A stretch of 64,000 nt of DNA from Actinomyces sp. ZJ308 (GTDB taxonomy: Bacteria > Actinomycetota > Actinomycetes > Actinomycetales > Actinomycetaceae), in assembly GCF_011752065.1 (NCBI RefSeq), contig NZ_JAAIJY010000009.1, positions 62,001 through 126,000 on the forward strand, given 5' to 3'. The notes under the pieces were generated by a model. It was given only the letters and a program-made list of their open reading frames with translations, did not search any database and was not told where the DNA came from. Shown one piece after another: positions 43,541-53,422 of this stretch (the stretch's first letter is position 1; each line of letters begins with the position of its first letter). The position numbers and the translations under genes are program-made.

Positions 43541-46500
43541 TTAGCCCGGCTGCTCGGAGGCGGGAAGAGCCGTCATCTCGTTGCGCGATGAGTCGGGGGT
43601 CAGGGCGGAGGCGATCTTCTCGAGGCTGAGCAGGCCCTCCGCGGTGAGCTCGTCAACGCGCCCTGCGGGGTAGTCGACGTACACGTAGGCGGCGCGCACG
43701 CAGCTCGTGGGCACGCCCTGGGACGCCGCCCAGGCGTGGACGTAGACGCTGAGCTGGTCCACGGGGACCTGGCGGCGCCCGGTCTTCCAGTCGACGATGA
43801 GCCAGCCGGTCCCGTCCAGGCGGCGGAAGACGGCGTCCATGCGGCATCGCAGGGTGGTGGCGCCTACGGTGATCTCCCGGTCGGTCTCGGTGGCGGCCAG
43901 GACGTAGTCGTCCAGGATCGGCAGGTTCTCGGCCGTCTCCAGCCAGCGCTCGATGCGGGCCCGGTCCTGGGGGGCGAGGTTGTCGGGCACCCCCGCCTCC
44001 CCCAGGCCGAACAGGGTGCCGCGGGCGCTCAGGCGCTGGGCGACGGCGTCGTGGAAGACGGTTCCGAGCCGGCCCGCGGCGCGGGGCTCTGGCGGGAGAG
44101 GGCGACGCAGGTCCAGGGCGAATCGCCGCCGGTCGGCGCGCAGGTCGTCCAGGCGGGTGGCGGCCAGGTGCTCGGGAAGCCGGACGGAGGGGACCTCGGT
44201 CGAGGCACTGGCGCGCTCGGCCAGGAGCAGACCCGCCTCGACCTGCCAGCGCCGCAACGTGTCATCGCTCGCCTCCGGTCCCTGGCCGAGGCCCGTTGGT
44301 CCCCTCCTGCCAGGAGCCGGCTCAGTGGGGTCGGCCTCGGTCATGGCGGTGTTGACCCGGGCTGCGGCCTCATGCCTGGCCCGGCGCAAGGCGCCGGCCC
44401 GGTCCGAGACTCCTTCTCCCTCTGCGCCATGACCCGGCGCACCGCTCTCCGGTTCCTCGGCGTCCGGAGGCCAGGTGCCGACATGGGTCAGAGCGGTCAG
44501 CGGGTTGGGGCGAGTCTCGTCGAAGTCCACCCAGCCCTCTGCGTAGGGCACGAGGAGGTCGCGCCGTCGGAGCTCGGTGAGGAAGCGTGAGGGCTGACGT
44601 GGCTTGGAGGCGGTCTTGGACAGGTGGGAGCCGGTCAGGAGGAGCTCGTGGCGGGCCCGGGTGAAGGCGACGTAGGCCAGGCGGCGCTCCTCGCGCAGGC
44701 TCTGGCGGCCCAGGGCCTCCTTGTAGGCGGTCATGGTCTCGGTCAGGAGGGGCTTGTCGGTCGCCGCCGGGTTGAGGTCGCCGACGGTGAAGGGAGGAAG
44801 GTCCTCGGCGTCGGCCCTCAGCGGGTAGGGGAAGGTCGAGGTGCTGCCCATCCATCCGGTCTCCACCACACGCAGGTCCTCCTTGACACTGCTGGTGTAG
44901 GAGGGGAAGACCTGCTCGTCCATGCCGGGCACGGCGACGACGTCCCACTCCAGGCCCTTGGCGGCGTGGATGGTGAGGAGCTGGACCGCACCGGGCGCGG
45001 GGTCGACCTCGGGGGCGCTCATGGCGTCCTCGTGCTCCTCGGCGGCGTCGAGCCACTCCAGGAAGCCGGTGAGTGTGGCGGCGTCGGTGTCCGTGGCGTA
45101 GGCAAGGGCCGTCTCCTGGAAGGAGTCGAGGGCGCGGTGCCCCATCGGGTCTCCGACCCGGGCGGCGATCTCGATGTCGAGGTCGAGGGCCTGCTCGGCC
45201 AGTGCGACGAGGTCGGGCAGGGGCAGGGACATGGCCTCCCGGACGCGTCTGATCGCCCGGGCGGTGCGCAGTGCGACGGCCAGGCCGGCCGGGGTCAGCT
45301 CGACGGCGGTGGTGGGCACCGCCTCGCCCGTCCCCTCCTCGTGGCGGCGCAGCAGGGTCTCCAGGGCCTCGCTGAGCAGCGGGGAGTCGGCCTGGTCACC
45401 GTTGCCGTCGGCGCCGGGCCGGCTCTCCTGGGGGGCGGGGCGGACGATCTCGCGGGCCAGTGCCGCCAGGGCGTGCAGGTCGCCGGCACCGATGCCGAAG
45501 CCGGTCAGGAGCCTGACCACCCTGTCGCCGCGCTCGGGGTCGGAGGCGGCGGTCAGCAGGGCACGGACGTCGGCGACCTCGGGGACGTAGAGCATCCCGC
45601 CCAGACCGACGATCGTGTAGGGCAGGCCGGCGGCCTCCAGCTCGACGGCGATGGGTTCCATCTGCGCGCGGGTGCGGCACAGGACTGCCATCTCGGCGCT
45701 GGGCGACCAGCGCTCGGCGAGGAAGGCGGTCACGGTGCGGGCCTCCTCGGCCGGGGCCTGGAGGAAGGCTCCGTGCACCGACCCGGGCTCCAGGCCGAAG
45801 GCGACGGGCCGGGCCTGCAAAGGTGCGACGGCGATGTGCTCACCCACCGGGTCCCCGTCCTGGACGACCCCAGAGCGCAGGGGCGCCGAGACGGCGTTGG
45901 CGACCTCCAGGATGGTGGAGTCGTTGCGCCAGGAGGTCGACAGCTCCAGGACGGGGGCGGCGTCGGCCGGTGAGTCCCCGGAGGCGAGGCGGGCGGTACC
46001 GGTGGGGTTGAAGCGCTGGTGGAAGGTGTCCAGTGCCCCGGCGCTCGCCCCGCGCCACCCGTAGATGGCCTGGTGGGGGTCGCCGACGGCGGTCACCCCG
46101 GAGTCGGCGAACAGTGCGGACAGGAGGCGGACCTGGGCCACCGAGGTGTCCTGGAACTCGTCGAGCAGGACCGCGGGGTACTGCGCCCTCACCTGGGCGG
46201 CCGCCTCCGGGACGGACTCGGCGATGGTGCAGGCCAGGGCGATCTGGTCGCCGAAGTCGAGCAGGCCGTGGCGGCGCTTGTGGTCGTGCAGCTCGGCGAC
46301 GACGTCGAGCAGGGCCTCCCACTCCGTCATGACCTCGGGCGCCTTGCCGACCAGGGTCTTGCAGCCCTTGATGGCGGCCAGGGCGGTGAACTGCTCGGTC
46401 AGGTCGGCCAGGTCCGTGGCGGCCTCCTCGATGGTCAGCAGGTTCTGGCTCAGGGCGTCGCTCAGGACCAGGGCCGCGCTCGCGTTGTGAATGAGGCCCT

Positions 46501-47014
46501 CACTGGGCAGCGGGAGCGTACGCGCCTCGAGCAGGGAGGTGACGATCTGCCAGGAGCGGGCCTGGGTGATGAGGGTGGAGTCGGGGTCGACGCCGATACG
46601 CAGACCGTGGTCCCGCACCAGTGAGCCGGCGAAGGAGTTGTAGGTGGCGATCATCGGCTCGCCGACGTCGGTGGCATCGCCGGCTCCCCCGCCGCCGTCC
46701 GGTGCACTGACTGGGAGCAGGCCGGCGGCGCCGAGGCTGGCCAGACGGGAGGCGACGCGCTGGTCGAGCTCGGCCGTGGCCTTGCGGGTGAAGGTCAGGC
46801 CCAGGACCTGGTCGGGGCGGACCTGTCCGGTGGCGACCAGGTGGACGACCCGCTGCGCCATGGTGGCGGTCTTGCCCGAGCCCGCCCCGGCCACCACCAG
46901 GAGCGGGCCGAGCCGGTGGGCGATGACGCGGGCCTGCTCCTCGGTGGGGGTGTGGATGCCGAGCGCCGCCGCCAGCACCTGCGGGGTGAGCTCGCCAGGG
47001 CCGGTGGGGGTCAT
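43541..47014 (-). CDS. adnB: AdnB-like ATP-dependent helicase-nuclease
   Basis: The lead motor of an AdnAB-type complex that resects double-strand breaks for recombination, replacing RecBCD in actinobacteria. The 1157-residue protein has a UvrD-type motor: Q-motif TPTEEQARVI, Walker A VVAGAGSGKTATM, LGLTFTRKATAEL, Walker B LLDEFQDTS, TAVGDPHQAIYGWRGA, and LLTIHAAKGLEWDVV. A C-terminal RecB-like nuclease domain has MDAVFRRLDG and VDWKTGRRQVP, the PD-(D/E)XK core. ATG 47014 overlaps the adnA stop (ATGA); the ATG at 47050 is less likely. Confidence 0.92.
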   Translation of the reverse strand: MTPTGPGELTPQVLAAALGIHTPTEEQARVIAHRLGPLLVVAGAGSGKTATMAQRVVHLVATGQVRPDQVLGLTFTRKATAELDQRVASRLASLGAAGLLPVSAPDGGGGAGDATDVGEPMIATYNSFAGSLVRDHGLRIGVDPDSTLITQARSWQIVTSLLEARTLPLPSEGLIHNASAALVLSDALSQNLLTIEEAATDLADLTEQFTALAAIKGCKTLVGKAPEVMTEWEALLDVVAELHDHKRRHGLLDFGDQIALACTIAESVPEAAAQVRAQYPAVLLDEFQDTSVAQVRLLSALFADSGVTAVGDPHQAIYGWRGASAGALDTFHQRFNPTGTARLASGDSPADAAPVLELSTSWRNDSTILEVANAVSAPLRSGVVQDGDPVGEHIAVAPLQARPVAFGLEPGSVHGAFLQAPAEEARTVTAFLAERWSPSAEMAVLCRTRAQMEPIAVELEAAGLPYTIVGLGGMLYVPEVADVRALLTAASDPERGDRVVRLLTGFGIGAGDLHALAALAREIVRPAPQESRPGADGNGDQADSPLLSEALETLLRRHEEGTGEAVPTTAVELTPAGLAVALRTARAIRRVREAMSLPLPDLVALAEQALDLDIEIAARVGDPMGHRALDSFQETALAYATDTDAATLTGFLEWLDAAEEHEDAMSAPEVDPAPGAVQLLTIHAAKGLEWDVVAVPGMDEQVFPSYTSSVKEDLRVVETGWMGSTSTFPYPLRADAEDLPPFTVGDLNPAATDKPLLTETMTAYKEALGRQSLREERRLAYVAFTRARHELLLTGSHLSKTASKPRQPSRFLTELRRRDLLVPYAEGWVDFDETRPNPLTALTHVGTWPPDAEEPESGAPGHGAEGEGVSDRAGALRRARHEAAARVNTAMTEADPTEPAPGRRGPTGLGQGPEASDDTLRRWQVEAGLLLAERASASTEVPSVRLPEHLAATRLDDLRADRRRFALDLRRPLPPEPRAAGRLGTVFHDAVAQRLSARGTLFGLGEAGVPDNLAPQDRARIERWLETAENLPILDDYVLAATETDREITVGATTLRCRMDAVFRRLDGTGWLIVDWKTGRRQVPVDQLSVYVHAWAASQGVPTSCVRAAYVYVDYPAGRVDELTAEGLLSLEKIASALTPDSSRNEMTALPASEQPG

Positions 47015-50000
47015 GAGACGACCCTCCTTCCCTCGACCTGGACCGGGCATGAGTCCTTGACCATGCAGGTGCGGCAGTGATCGCCGGTTCGGGCCTCGAG
47101 CAGGGGCCCCAGGCCGGCCACGGCCGCGCCGGCCACGAGATCCTCGGCCCAGTAGTCCTCGAAGCCCTCTGCCGCGGCGCTCACGTCTGCGTCAACGGGC
47201 TCGTCACCGGGCGTGCCCGCAGGCTCCGGGGCTGCGGGGCTGGGGTCGAGCGCGGCGCCCGGTGGGGCCAGGACGTAGCCGTCACCGGAGCGCCTGGAGG
47301 GCTCCTTGCCCAGGAGCACCAGGGCCCCGCCGACGACGTCGCGTCCTTGAGAGCTCAGGGCGAGCCGGTAGGTGGCCAGCTGGGGGTGGCGTTGGACGTC
47401 CTTGGGAACGCGTTGACCGGTCTTGAGGTCGATGACGCGCACCGCACTGTTTCCGGCAGCCCCGGCGGGGTCCTCCGGGGTCTGTGCTGCCCGGGCCCCG
47501 AGGTGCTCGAGCCGGTCGATGCGGCCGGCGATCCTCACCGGGACGGCATCGAGCCCGACCGCGGACATCCGCACGCCGGCCCGGTCACGAACCTCGGGGC
47601 TGAGGACCCGCAGGGGGATGTCCACGTCGGCACGGACGGGCTGCTCGACGTCGGCGCGGATGCCCAGGGCGTCGCAGTCGCTCAGGTAGGCGTCGAGCCG
47701 TTCGATCATGGCGCGGGCGCGGTCCGCGGCCAGGCCCCCCTGCCAGGTACCGGGGTAGCCGAGGTCGCCCAGGCGTTCCTCGAAGGCCTCCCGCAGGGCG
47801 GGACCGCGCAGGTGCTCAGCCTCCGCCCGCTCGGCCACCGCGTGGATGAGGCTGCCCAGGGCCTGGGCGTCGCTGGCGGGGGCGGAGCCGCCGTTGCGGG
47901 TCAGGAACCACTTGAGCGGGCAGGCGGCCAGGCCCTCGACGTCGGAGGGACTGACCCGAATCCGCTCGCCGGCGGCGACGAGCGGGGCGGTGGACGTGGG
48001 GCCTCCCGCACCGATCCAGGTGACGGGGTCCGCACCGGGTACGTTCTGACGAGCGAGGTCGGCCAGCAGATCGACGGCGACCCGTCCACGCCGACGTTCG
48101 GCGGCGGTGGCCGTCTCCAGGTTTCCGGCGACGGCCGCCCGGCGCAGCTCCCCCACCAGGCCGCGCAGGGTGAGGTCGCCGGTGTCGGGACTGACGACGG
48201 GGGCGCCGTCGGCGTCGGTCAGGGCGATCCCGGTTGCCCGGGCGATCTCCGTCAGGAAGGGTGACGGGGAGTGATCGGCGTCGGCGGTGGCGGTCAGCAG
48301 GAGGCGTCGGGTGGAGCGCGAGAGAGCCATGATGAGCATGCGTCGCTCGTCGGCCCGCACCTGGGCGCGGGCGGCCGCAACGACGCCGCTGCCTCCAACC
48401 TTTTCCCCACCCCTCGAGGTGTCGCCGCCTGCGGGCAGGCGGTCGGTGACGGCATCGACGAGCAGACCGGTGCGCGTCAGGGAGTCCCGCAGGCGCAGGT
48501 CCGGCCAGCGGTCCCGTTCCAGCCCGGCCACCACGACGAGCTCCCACTCCTGCCCCGCGCAACGCGCCGGAGTCATGACGGCCACGCCCTCGGGACGCCG
48601 CCCCTGGGGGGCCACGGAGTCCGAGGGCAGGACCTCGGCGTCGAGCTCGGCCAGGAAGCTGGACGCGTCCTGACCGGGGTGGCGCTCGGCCCAGACCTCG
48701 GCACGCTTGAACAGGGTGGTGACGACGTCGAGGTCGTGCTCGGCGGCCTCGGACAGGAGTGAACGCACCGAGCCGGCGGATGGCCGCAGGGCGGTGGCCC
48801 GCCAGGCCTCGGCCCGACCGGAAGCGGCCCAGGCGGCCCACAGCAGGGCCTCGACATCGCGAGGGGAGTCGGCGGAGGTGTCACCGATGGCGTCGCGCAG
48901 CGCCGAAATGATGCGGGCGGCGGCGAGCAGCCGGTCCGCCTGAGCGCTGAGCGGCTCACCATCCAGGGACCGGGCGAAGGCAGTGGCCTGATCGGTCTGC
49001 GCCAGCAGGGTCAGGAGGGCGGTGTCGGCGCCGGTTCGAGGACCGGTCCCCGGAGTCGGCTCGGTGGGCGTCACGAGCTCGGCAACCCCAGTGGAGTCAG
49101 TGGACTCAGTGGGCTCAGCCTCGCCGGCACTCCTGTCTGCGGCGGCCGGGTGCTGGCGCAGCCTGCGGCGCAGCCGGCGCAGATCCATGGTGGTCAGCCC
49201 GACCATGGGGCTGGTGAGCAGGTTGATGGCGGCCTCCCGCTGCGGTGGTGCGCCGGTCTCCCCCAGCTGGCCGCGGACGGCGGCACGAACGATGTCCAGA
49301 AGCGCGGCGGCAGCCGGCTCGGCGCGCAGCAGCACCGCGGGCGTGCGGGAAGCCAGGGGCACCCCCCGTCTGCGCAGGTCCCTGGCCAGTGCCTCGGCGT
49401 CTCCGGCGCTGCGGACGATGACGGCCATCTGCGACCAGGGGGTGGCGTGGTGGACATGCTCGAGCCGCAGCGCCCGGGCGATGTGGGCGCGTTCCTGCCA
49501 GGTGCTGGAGGCCAGGATCGCCTCGACGCCGGCCGGAGCCGCAGGCCGGTCATCATCAGGCGCACGGGAGGAGCTTGAGTCCGAGAGGTCAGGATCCAGC
49601 GTCGTCTGCCGGTGGGTGGCCGTGCCGGTCACCGGGACGCGGGCGCTCTGGTCGGCCACTGCTGCCGCGATCGCCGGGTTTCCCCGGTAGCAGGTGGTCA
49701 GCGTGAGGCGCGTGGCCGCCAGTCCCGAGCGGTCCTCAGCGGCGATGAGCAGACTGGGCGTGCCTCCGCGGAAGGTCTCGACAGCGACGTCCGGGTCTCC
49801 CAGGACCACGATCTGCGCCCGGTGCCCGTCGGGGTCCGGGGTGGCCAGGGCCGTCAGGAGCCTGGCGGTGGCGGCCGTGCAGTCCTGGTAGTCGTCCACG
49901 ATGACGAGGTCGGGGACGGGCCGGGGGACGGTGACGCCGTCGGAGCTCCAGGCCCGCAGGGCCTCAACGGCCCGGTCCTGGAGACGGGCCGTGTCCATCT

Positions 50001-50643
50001 TTCGGGTCTGCGCCCTGCGTTCGGCACTGGGTCTGCCCTGGGCGTCCCAGGTGCGCAGGAGCTGGGCGGACGGCTCCCAGATGGGGACGTTGAGCCGGCG
50101 TCCGAGGTCGGCCAGCTCCTCGGCGGTGGTACCGAGCTCTCCGGCGCGCGCCAGGAGATTGCGCAGCTCGGAGCGGAAGGCCCGCGAGCCGGTTGCCTCG
50201 GTGGGGAGCCCGGGCCAGGTGATGGTGCTGATCATCGAGGCCAGGACGGAGTCCTCCTCCGCACCGGCCAGCAGGACCGGGGGCGGCAGCGGGTCGGGTC
50301 GTCTGGTCAGCGAGGTGGTCAGGATCGTCAGGGCGAGGGCGGTGGGCGTGCGCACCCGCACGACGCCGTCGCCGTGACCCTCTCGCAGCAGGTGGGCGGC
50401 CCGGCCGCGCAGCGAGTCCGCGCGCGCGCGGGTGGGGGCGAGCAGAACGGCGTCCCGACCGTCGGCGACCGCCTCCGACAGCAGCCTCAGGGCCAGCGAG
50501 GTCTTCCCGGTTCCGGGCGCGCCCAGGACGACGACGTTGGAGCCCTCGGACACGCGGTCCAGGACCCGCTGCCCGTCGGCGTCGGCACAGGGGAGCTGCG
50601 GCGCCTCAGGGGGCGGGAGGAGGTGGATCGGGTCCTGGGACAT
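47011..50643 (-). CDS. adnA: AdnA-like helicase-nuclease with iron-sulfur-type nuclease domain
   Basis: Partner subunit of AdnB. The 1210-residue protein has Walker A VVLGAPGTGKTSLALRLL near residue 35-52 and LVIVDDYQDCT. Its motor motifs are weaker than in AdnB. The C-terminal nuclease has VIDLKTGQRVP, an upstream Cys in EGLAACPLKWFL and the cluster C-X2-C-X5-C in HCRTCMVKDSCPV, the arrangement of a 4Fe-4S nuclease. ATG 50643 gives MSQDPIHLL. It forms an operon with adnB with a four-base overlap. Confidence 0.92.
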   Translation of the reverse strand: MSQDPIHLLPPPEAPQLPCADADGQRVLDRVSEGSNVVVLGAPGTGKTSLALRLLSEAVADGRDAVLLAPTRARADSLRGRAAHLLREGHGDGVVRVRTPTALALTILTTSLTRRPDPLPPPVLLAGAEEDSVLASMISTITWPGLPTEATGSRAFRSELRNLLARAGELGTTAEELADLGRRLNVPIWEPSAQLLRTWDAQGRPSAERRAQTRKMDTARLQDRAVEALRAWSSDGVTVPRPVPDLVIVDDYQDCTAATARLLTALATPDPDGHRAQIVVLGDPDVAVETFRGGTPSLLIAAEDRSGLAATRLTLTTCYRGNPAIAAAVADQSARVPVTGTATHRQTTLDPDLSDSSSSRAPDDDRPAAPAGVEAILASSTWQERAHIARALRLEHVHHATPWSQMAVIVRSAGDAEALARDLRRRGVPLASRTPAVLLRAEPAAAALLDIVRAAVRGQLGETGAPPQREAAINLLTSPMVGLTTMDLRRLRRRLRQHPAAADRSAGEAEPTESTDSTGVAELVTPTEPTPGTGPRTGADTALLTLLAQTDQATAFARSLDGEPLSAQADRLLAAARIISALRDAIGDTSADSPRDVEALLWAAWAASGRAEAWRATALRPSAGSVRSLLSEAAEHDLDVVTTLFKRAEVWAERHPGQDASSFLAELDAEVLPSDSVAPQGRRPEGVAVMTPARCAGQEWELVVVAGLERDRWPDLRLRDSLTRTGLLVDAVTDRLPAGGDTSRGGEKVGGSGVVAAARAQVRADERRMLIMALSRSTRRLLLTATADADHSPSPFLTEIARATGIALTDADGAPVVSPDTGDLTLRGLVGELRRAAVAGNLETATAAERRRGRVAVDLLADLARQNVPGADPVTWIGAGGPTSTAPLVAAGERIRVSPSDVEGLAACPLKWFLTRNGGSAPASDAQALGSLIHAVAERAEAEHLRGPALREAFEERLGDLGYPGTWQGGLAADRARAMIERLDAYLSDCDALGIRADVEQPVRADVDIPLRVLSPEVRDRAGVRMSAVGLDAVPVRIAGRIDRLEHLGARAAQTPEDPAGAAGNSAVRVIDLKTGQRVPKDVQRHPQLATYRLALSSQGRDVVGGALVLLGKEPSRRSGDGYVLAPPGAALDPSPAAPEPAGTPGDEPVDADVSAAAEGFEDYWAEDLVAGAAVAGLGPLLEARTGDHCRTCMVKDSCPVQVEGRRVVS

Positions 50644-50893
50644 GGGACCATCTCACCACGAGCCACTGACATGGAAGGCGCACCGTTAAGGGATCGTCAC
50701 CGGCAGCGGGCCCGCAGCCCCCGGGGAAGTCGGCCGCGCGCATGTCCGCGTGGCGCGAAACGGCGCGGTTCCGCGGCGCTGGGACGCATGGCGCGACCCA
50801 GGCGCCTCTAGGATCAGGGCAGGTTCAAGCCGCCTCTCCCCGAACGGGCGGCACGCCGCTCAATACGGCACACAGACGATGCGAAGGAGTCCC

Positions 50894-51109
50894 ATGCAGG
50901 TCACGATCGGAATCAAGCACGCCAGCCGCGAGCTCTCGCTGGAGACCTCCGACTCTCAGGAGAAGGTCCTGGCCGCCGTGGCCGACGCCGAGACCAAGGC
51001 CATCACCCTCACTGACGACAAGGGCCGGAAGGTCTTCGTCCCGGCCGGGTCCCTGGCCTACATCGAGCTCGGCGAGGCCGAGCCCCGCCGGGTCGGCTTC
51101 GGCATCTGA
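50894..51109 (+). CDS. DUF3107 family protein
   Basis: A 71-residue protein found throughout actinobacteria, often near Adn helicases. It starts MQVTIGIKHASRELSLET and ends VPAGSLAYIELGEAEPRRVGFGI, the DUF3107 pattern. It looks like a small beta-rich cytoplasmic protein without known function. The ATG follows AAGGAG. Confidence 0.92.
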   Translation: MQVTIGIKHASRELSLETSDSQEKVLAAVADAETKAITLTDDKGRKVFVPAGSLAYIELGEAEPRRVGFGI

Positions 51110-51205
51110 GCCGCGTTCTCTCAACGTCGGCGCCGCCTCTCCAGACGGGAGGCGGCGCCGTCGCACGACGGAGGCGTTGAAGGGGATACGGCGTCCGCGA
51201 ATCGG

Positions 51206-51211
51206 TACAGT
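51206..51211 (+). promoter_or_regulatory. -10 box of a probable leaderless transcript (51219)
   Basis: TACAGT ends seven bases before ATG 51219. Confidence 0.5.
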
Positions 51212-51218
51212 CGAGCTC

Positions 51219-51650
51219 ATGAGGTCACCCACGATCGCGACCGTGTGCGCCGTCTCCTTCTTCGCCAACGGTGTGCTGCAGCTGCTACTGGCTCTGGGGC
51301 TTCCCCTGGGTCGGTTCGTTCTCGGAGGGGCCTACACCGTCTCCCCTCCCCTGCTCAGGCCGGTCAACCTGGCCTTCTTCCTGGTCTGGTCAGCTTGCGC
51401 TCTGGCCTACCTCAGGTACGGCGGCCTGCTGCGACGCCCTCTGCAGGAACGCACCGCACGCGCCATCGTGTACGCCTCCACCCTGTGGCTGCTCATCGCC
51501 TCGGTGTTCAATCTCCTCATCACCACCAGTGCCTTCGAGCGCTACGGCACCGGAACGCTGTCAACCCTCACCTGCGCCCTGAGCCTGTACCTGGTCCGGC
51601 GCCGTGACGGATTCGGCTTCTGCCCCTGCCGGATCGACGCCCGGCGTTAG
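51219..51650 (+). CDS. Small four-helix membrane protein of unknown function
   Basis: A 143-residue protein with four hydrophobic segments (VCAVSFFANGVLQLLLALGL, NLAFFLVWSACALAYL, YASTLWLLIASVFNLLI, LSTLTCALSLYLV) and a basic C-terminal tail containing FCPC. I do not recognise a family. TACAGT seven bases upstream supports this ATG; the longer open frame upstream overlaps the DUF3107 gene. It is followed after nine bases by the sirtuin gene. Confidence 0.7.
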   Translation: MRSPTIATVCAVSFFANGVLQLLLALGLPLGRFVLGGAYTVSPPLLRPVNLAFFLVWSACALAYLRYGGLLRRPLQERTARAIVYASTLWLLIASVFNLLITTSAFERYGTGTLSTLTCALSLYLVRRRDGFGFCPCRIDARR

Positions 51651-51653
51651 CCT
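51648..51653 (+). promoter_or_regulatory. -10 box of a probable leaderless sirtuin transcript
   Basis: TAGCCT ends six bases before ATG 51660. The GGAGG in between is only one base from the ATG, too close to act as a ribosome site. The box overlaps the preceding stop codon. Confidence 0.5.
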
Positions 51654-51659
51654 GGAGGC

Positions 51660-52424
51660 ATGGACCAACAGGACGGCCAACCCGACCGACGGAGCCTGCT
51701 CGCCCAGTGGATCGAGGAGTCCAGACGCATCGTCTTCTTCGGCGGCGCCGGGGTCTCCACGGAGTCGGGCATCCCGGACTTCCGGGGAGCCACGGGCTTC
51801 TACCACCAGGACCTCGAGATCCCCCTGGAGCAGGTGCTGTCCATCGACTTCTTCACCGTGCACCCGCAGGCCTACTGGGAGTGGTTCGCCCAGGAGAACG
51901 CCCGTGAGGGCGTGGCCCCCAACGCCGCCCACAGGTTCGTGGCCGACCTGGAGAGGGCCGGGAAGCTGTCTGCCGTGGTCACGCAGAACATCGACGGGCT
52001 CCACCAGCGGGCCGGCTCCGAGCGGGTCCTCGAACTCCACGGCAACTGGTCGCGCCTGATCTGCACCGGCTGCGCTGAGCGTTTCTCACTGTCCGAGGTC
52101 GAGGGCGCCCGCTCCGGGGCGGTTCCCCGCTGCCCGGAGTGCGCCTCGGTGCTGCGGCCGGACATCGTGTTCTACGGGGAGATGCTGGACAACGACGTCG
52201 TCGAGGGCGCCGTCCGGGCCATCTCCGAGGCGGACCTGCTGATCGTGGCCGGCACGAGCCTGGTCGTCTACCCGGCGGCGGGCCTCATCGACTACTACGC
52301 CGGTGAGCGCCTGGTGCTCATGAACGCGACTCCCACGCCCTACGACTCCCGCGCCGACCTCATCATCCGTGATCCGGTGGGCCGGGTCTTCCAGGAGCTG
52401 GAGCACACGGGACGCCGGCCTTAG
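51660..52424 (+). CDS. cobB: NAD-dependent protein deacylase (Sir2/CobB)
   Basis: It removes acyl groups from lysines using NAD, forming O-acyl-ADP-ribose. The 254-residue protein has GAGVSTESGIPDFR at 30-42, QNIDGLH at about 109-115, the catalytic His127 in LELHGNW, a zinc site C135-X2-C138 and C158-X2-C161, and VAGTSLVVYPAAG near the end. It is complete. Its TAG stop interlocks with the stop of the convergent ppk2. Confidence 0.95.
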   Translation: MDQQDGQPDRRSLLAQWIEESRRIVFFGGAGVSTESGIPDFRGATGFYHQDLEIPLEQVLSIDFFTVHPQAYWEWFAQENAREGVAPNAAHRFVADLERAGKLSAVVTQNIDGLHQRAGSERVLELHGNWSRLICTGCAERFSLSEVEGARSGAVPRCPECASVLRPDIVFYGEMLDNDVVEGAVRAISEADLLIVAGTSLVVYPAAGLIDYYAGERLVLMNATPTPYDSRADLIIRDPVGRVFQELEHTGRRP

Positions 52425-53281
52425 CCGATCCCCTGGTCCTCGCGGTCCACGTAGCGCTCGGGCGCCTCGGCCGCACTGAGCGTGGCCGCGTAGTCGGGAA
52501 CCTCGTGCTGGAGGGTCCGGTCGGTGCGGCGGTAGCCCGACGACGGGAAGGAGGGCTTCTTCGGGAACTTCATCTCGGGGCGCTCCACGTGCTCGTAGGG
52601 GATGGACTCCAGCAGGTGGTGGATCATGTTGATGCGCGCCTTGCGCTTGTCCGCGGACTCCACGACGTGCCAGCGCGCGGAGTCGATGTCGGTGTGCACG
52701 AACATCTCGTCCTTGGCCCGCGAGTAGTCCTCCCAGCGGGGCAGGGCCTCGAGGTCGGTGGGTGAGAGCTTCCAGCGTCGCATGGGGTCGGTCATCCTCG
52801 ACTTGAACCGCTTGTACTGCTCCTTCTGGGGCACGGAGAACCAGTACTTGCGCAGCAGGATGCCGTCATCGACGAGCATCCTCTCGAAGACCGGGCACTG
52901 CTGGAGGAAGCGCCGGTGCTCCTCGGGGGTGCAGTAGCCCATGACGTGCTCGACGCCGCCGCGGTTGTACCAGGAGCGGTCGAACAGGCAGATCTCGCCG
53001 GCGGCGGGCAGGTGAGCGATGTAGCGCTGGAAGTACCACTGGGTGCGCTCGCGCTCAGTGGGGACCGGGAGCGCGACCACGCGCGCAACACGCGGGTTGA
53101 GGTACTCGGTGATCCGCTTGATCGCCCCGCCCTTGCCGGCCGCGTCACGGCCCTCGAAGATGACGACGACGCGGGCTCCGGTGGCCCTGACCCACTCCTG
53201 CATCTCGACCAGCTCCGCCTGCAGTCGCAGCAGCTCGGCCTCGTACAGGGAACGGTCCATGGTGGGGTGCTTCTTTGCCAT
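52421..53281 (-). CDS. ppk2: Polyphosphate kinase 2
   Basis: PPK2 transfers phosphate between polyphosphate and nucleotides. The 286-residue single-domain protein has Walker A FEGRDAAGKGGAIKR, ITEYLNPR, the lid region PVPTERERTQWYFQRYI, Walker B CLFDRSWYNRGGVEHVMG and YWFSVPQKEQYKRF. It is a class I PPK2 by length and layout, so phosphorylation of ADP or GDP is the likely reaction. ATG 53281 gives MAKKHPTMDRSL; the in-frame start at 53305 lacks a signal. Confidence 0.94.
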   Translation of the reverse strand: MAKKHPTMDRSLYEAELLRLQAELVEMQEWVRATGARVVVIFEGRDAAGKGGAIKRITEYLNPRVARVVALPVPTERERTQWYFQRYIAHLPAAGEICLFDRSWYNRGGVEHVMGYCTPEEHRRFLQQCPVFERMLVDDGILLRKYWFSVPQKEQYKRFKSRMTDPMRRWKLSPTDLEALPRWEDYSRAKDEMFVHTDIDSARWHVVESADKRKARINMIHHLLESIPYEHVERPEMKFPKKPSFPSSGYRRTDRTLQHEVPDYAATLSAAEAPERYVDREDQGIG

Positions 53282-53381
53282 GCTTGAGTTTCGCACAGAT
53301 CCCACCCAGCGGCGCGGCCACCCCTGAACGTGTCAATAGGGGAGATACAAGCACCACGTTCACGCCGATAACCCGACGAAG

Positions 53382-53419
53382 CAGAGGAGCCCAGTCCTGG
53401 AAAGGACTGGGCTCCTCTG
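53382..53419 (-). terminator. 16-bp terminator after initiator tRNA
   Basis: Positions 53382-53397 and 53404-53419 pair perfectly with loop TGGAAA, directly downstream of the minus-strand tRNA 3' end. Confidence 0.8.
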
Positions 53420-53422
53420 GAG

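Noticed and set aside
43736-45973. Long plus-strand frames opposite adnB
   Set aside because: Low-complexity Gly/Val/Leu/Asp translation; the minus strand has all helicase motifs.
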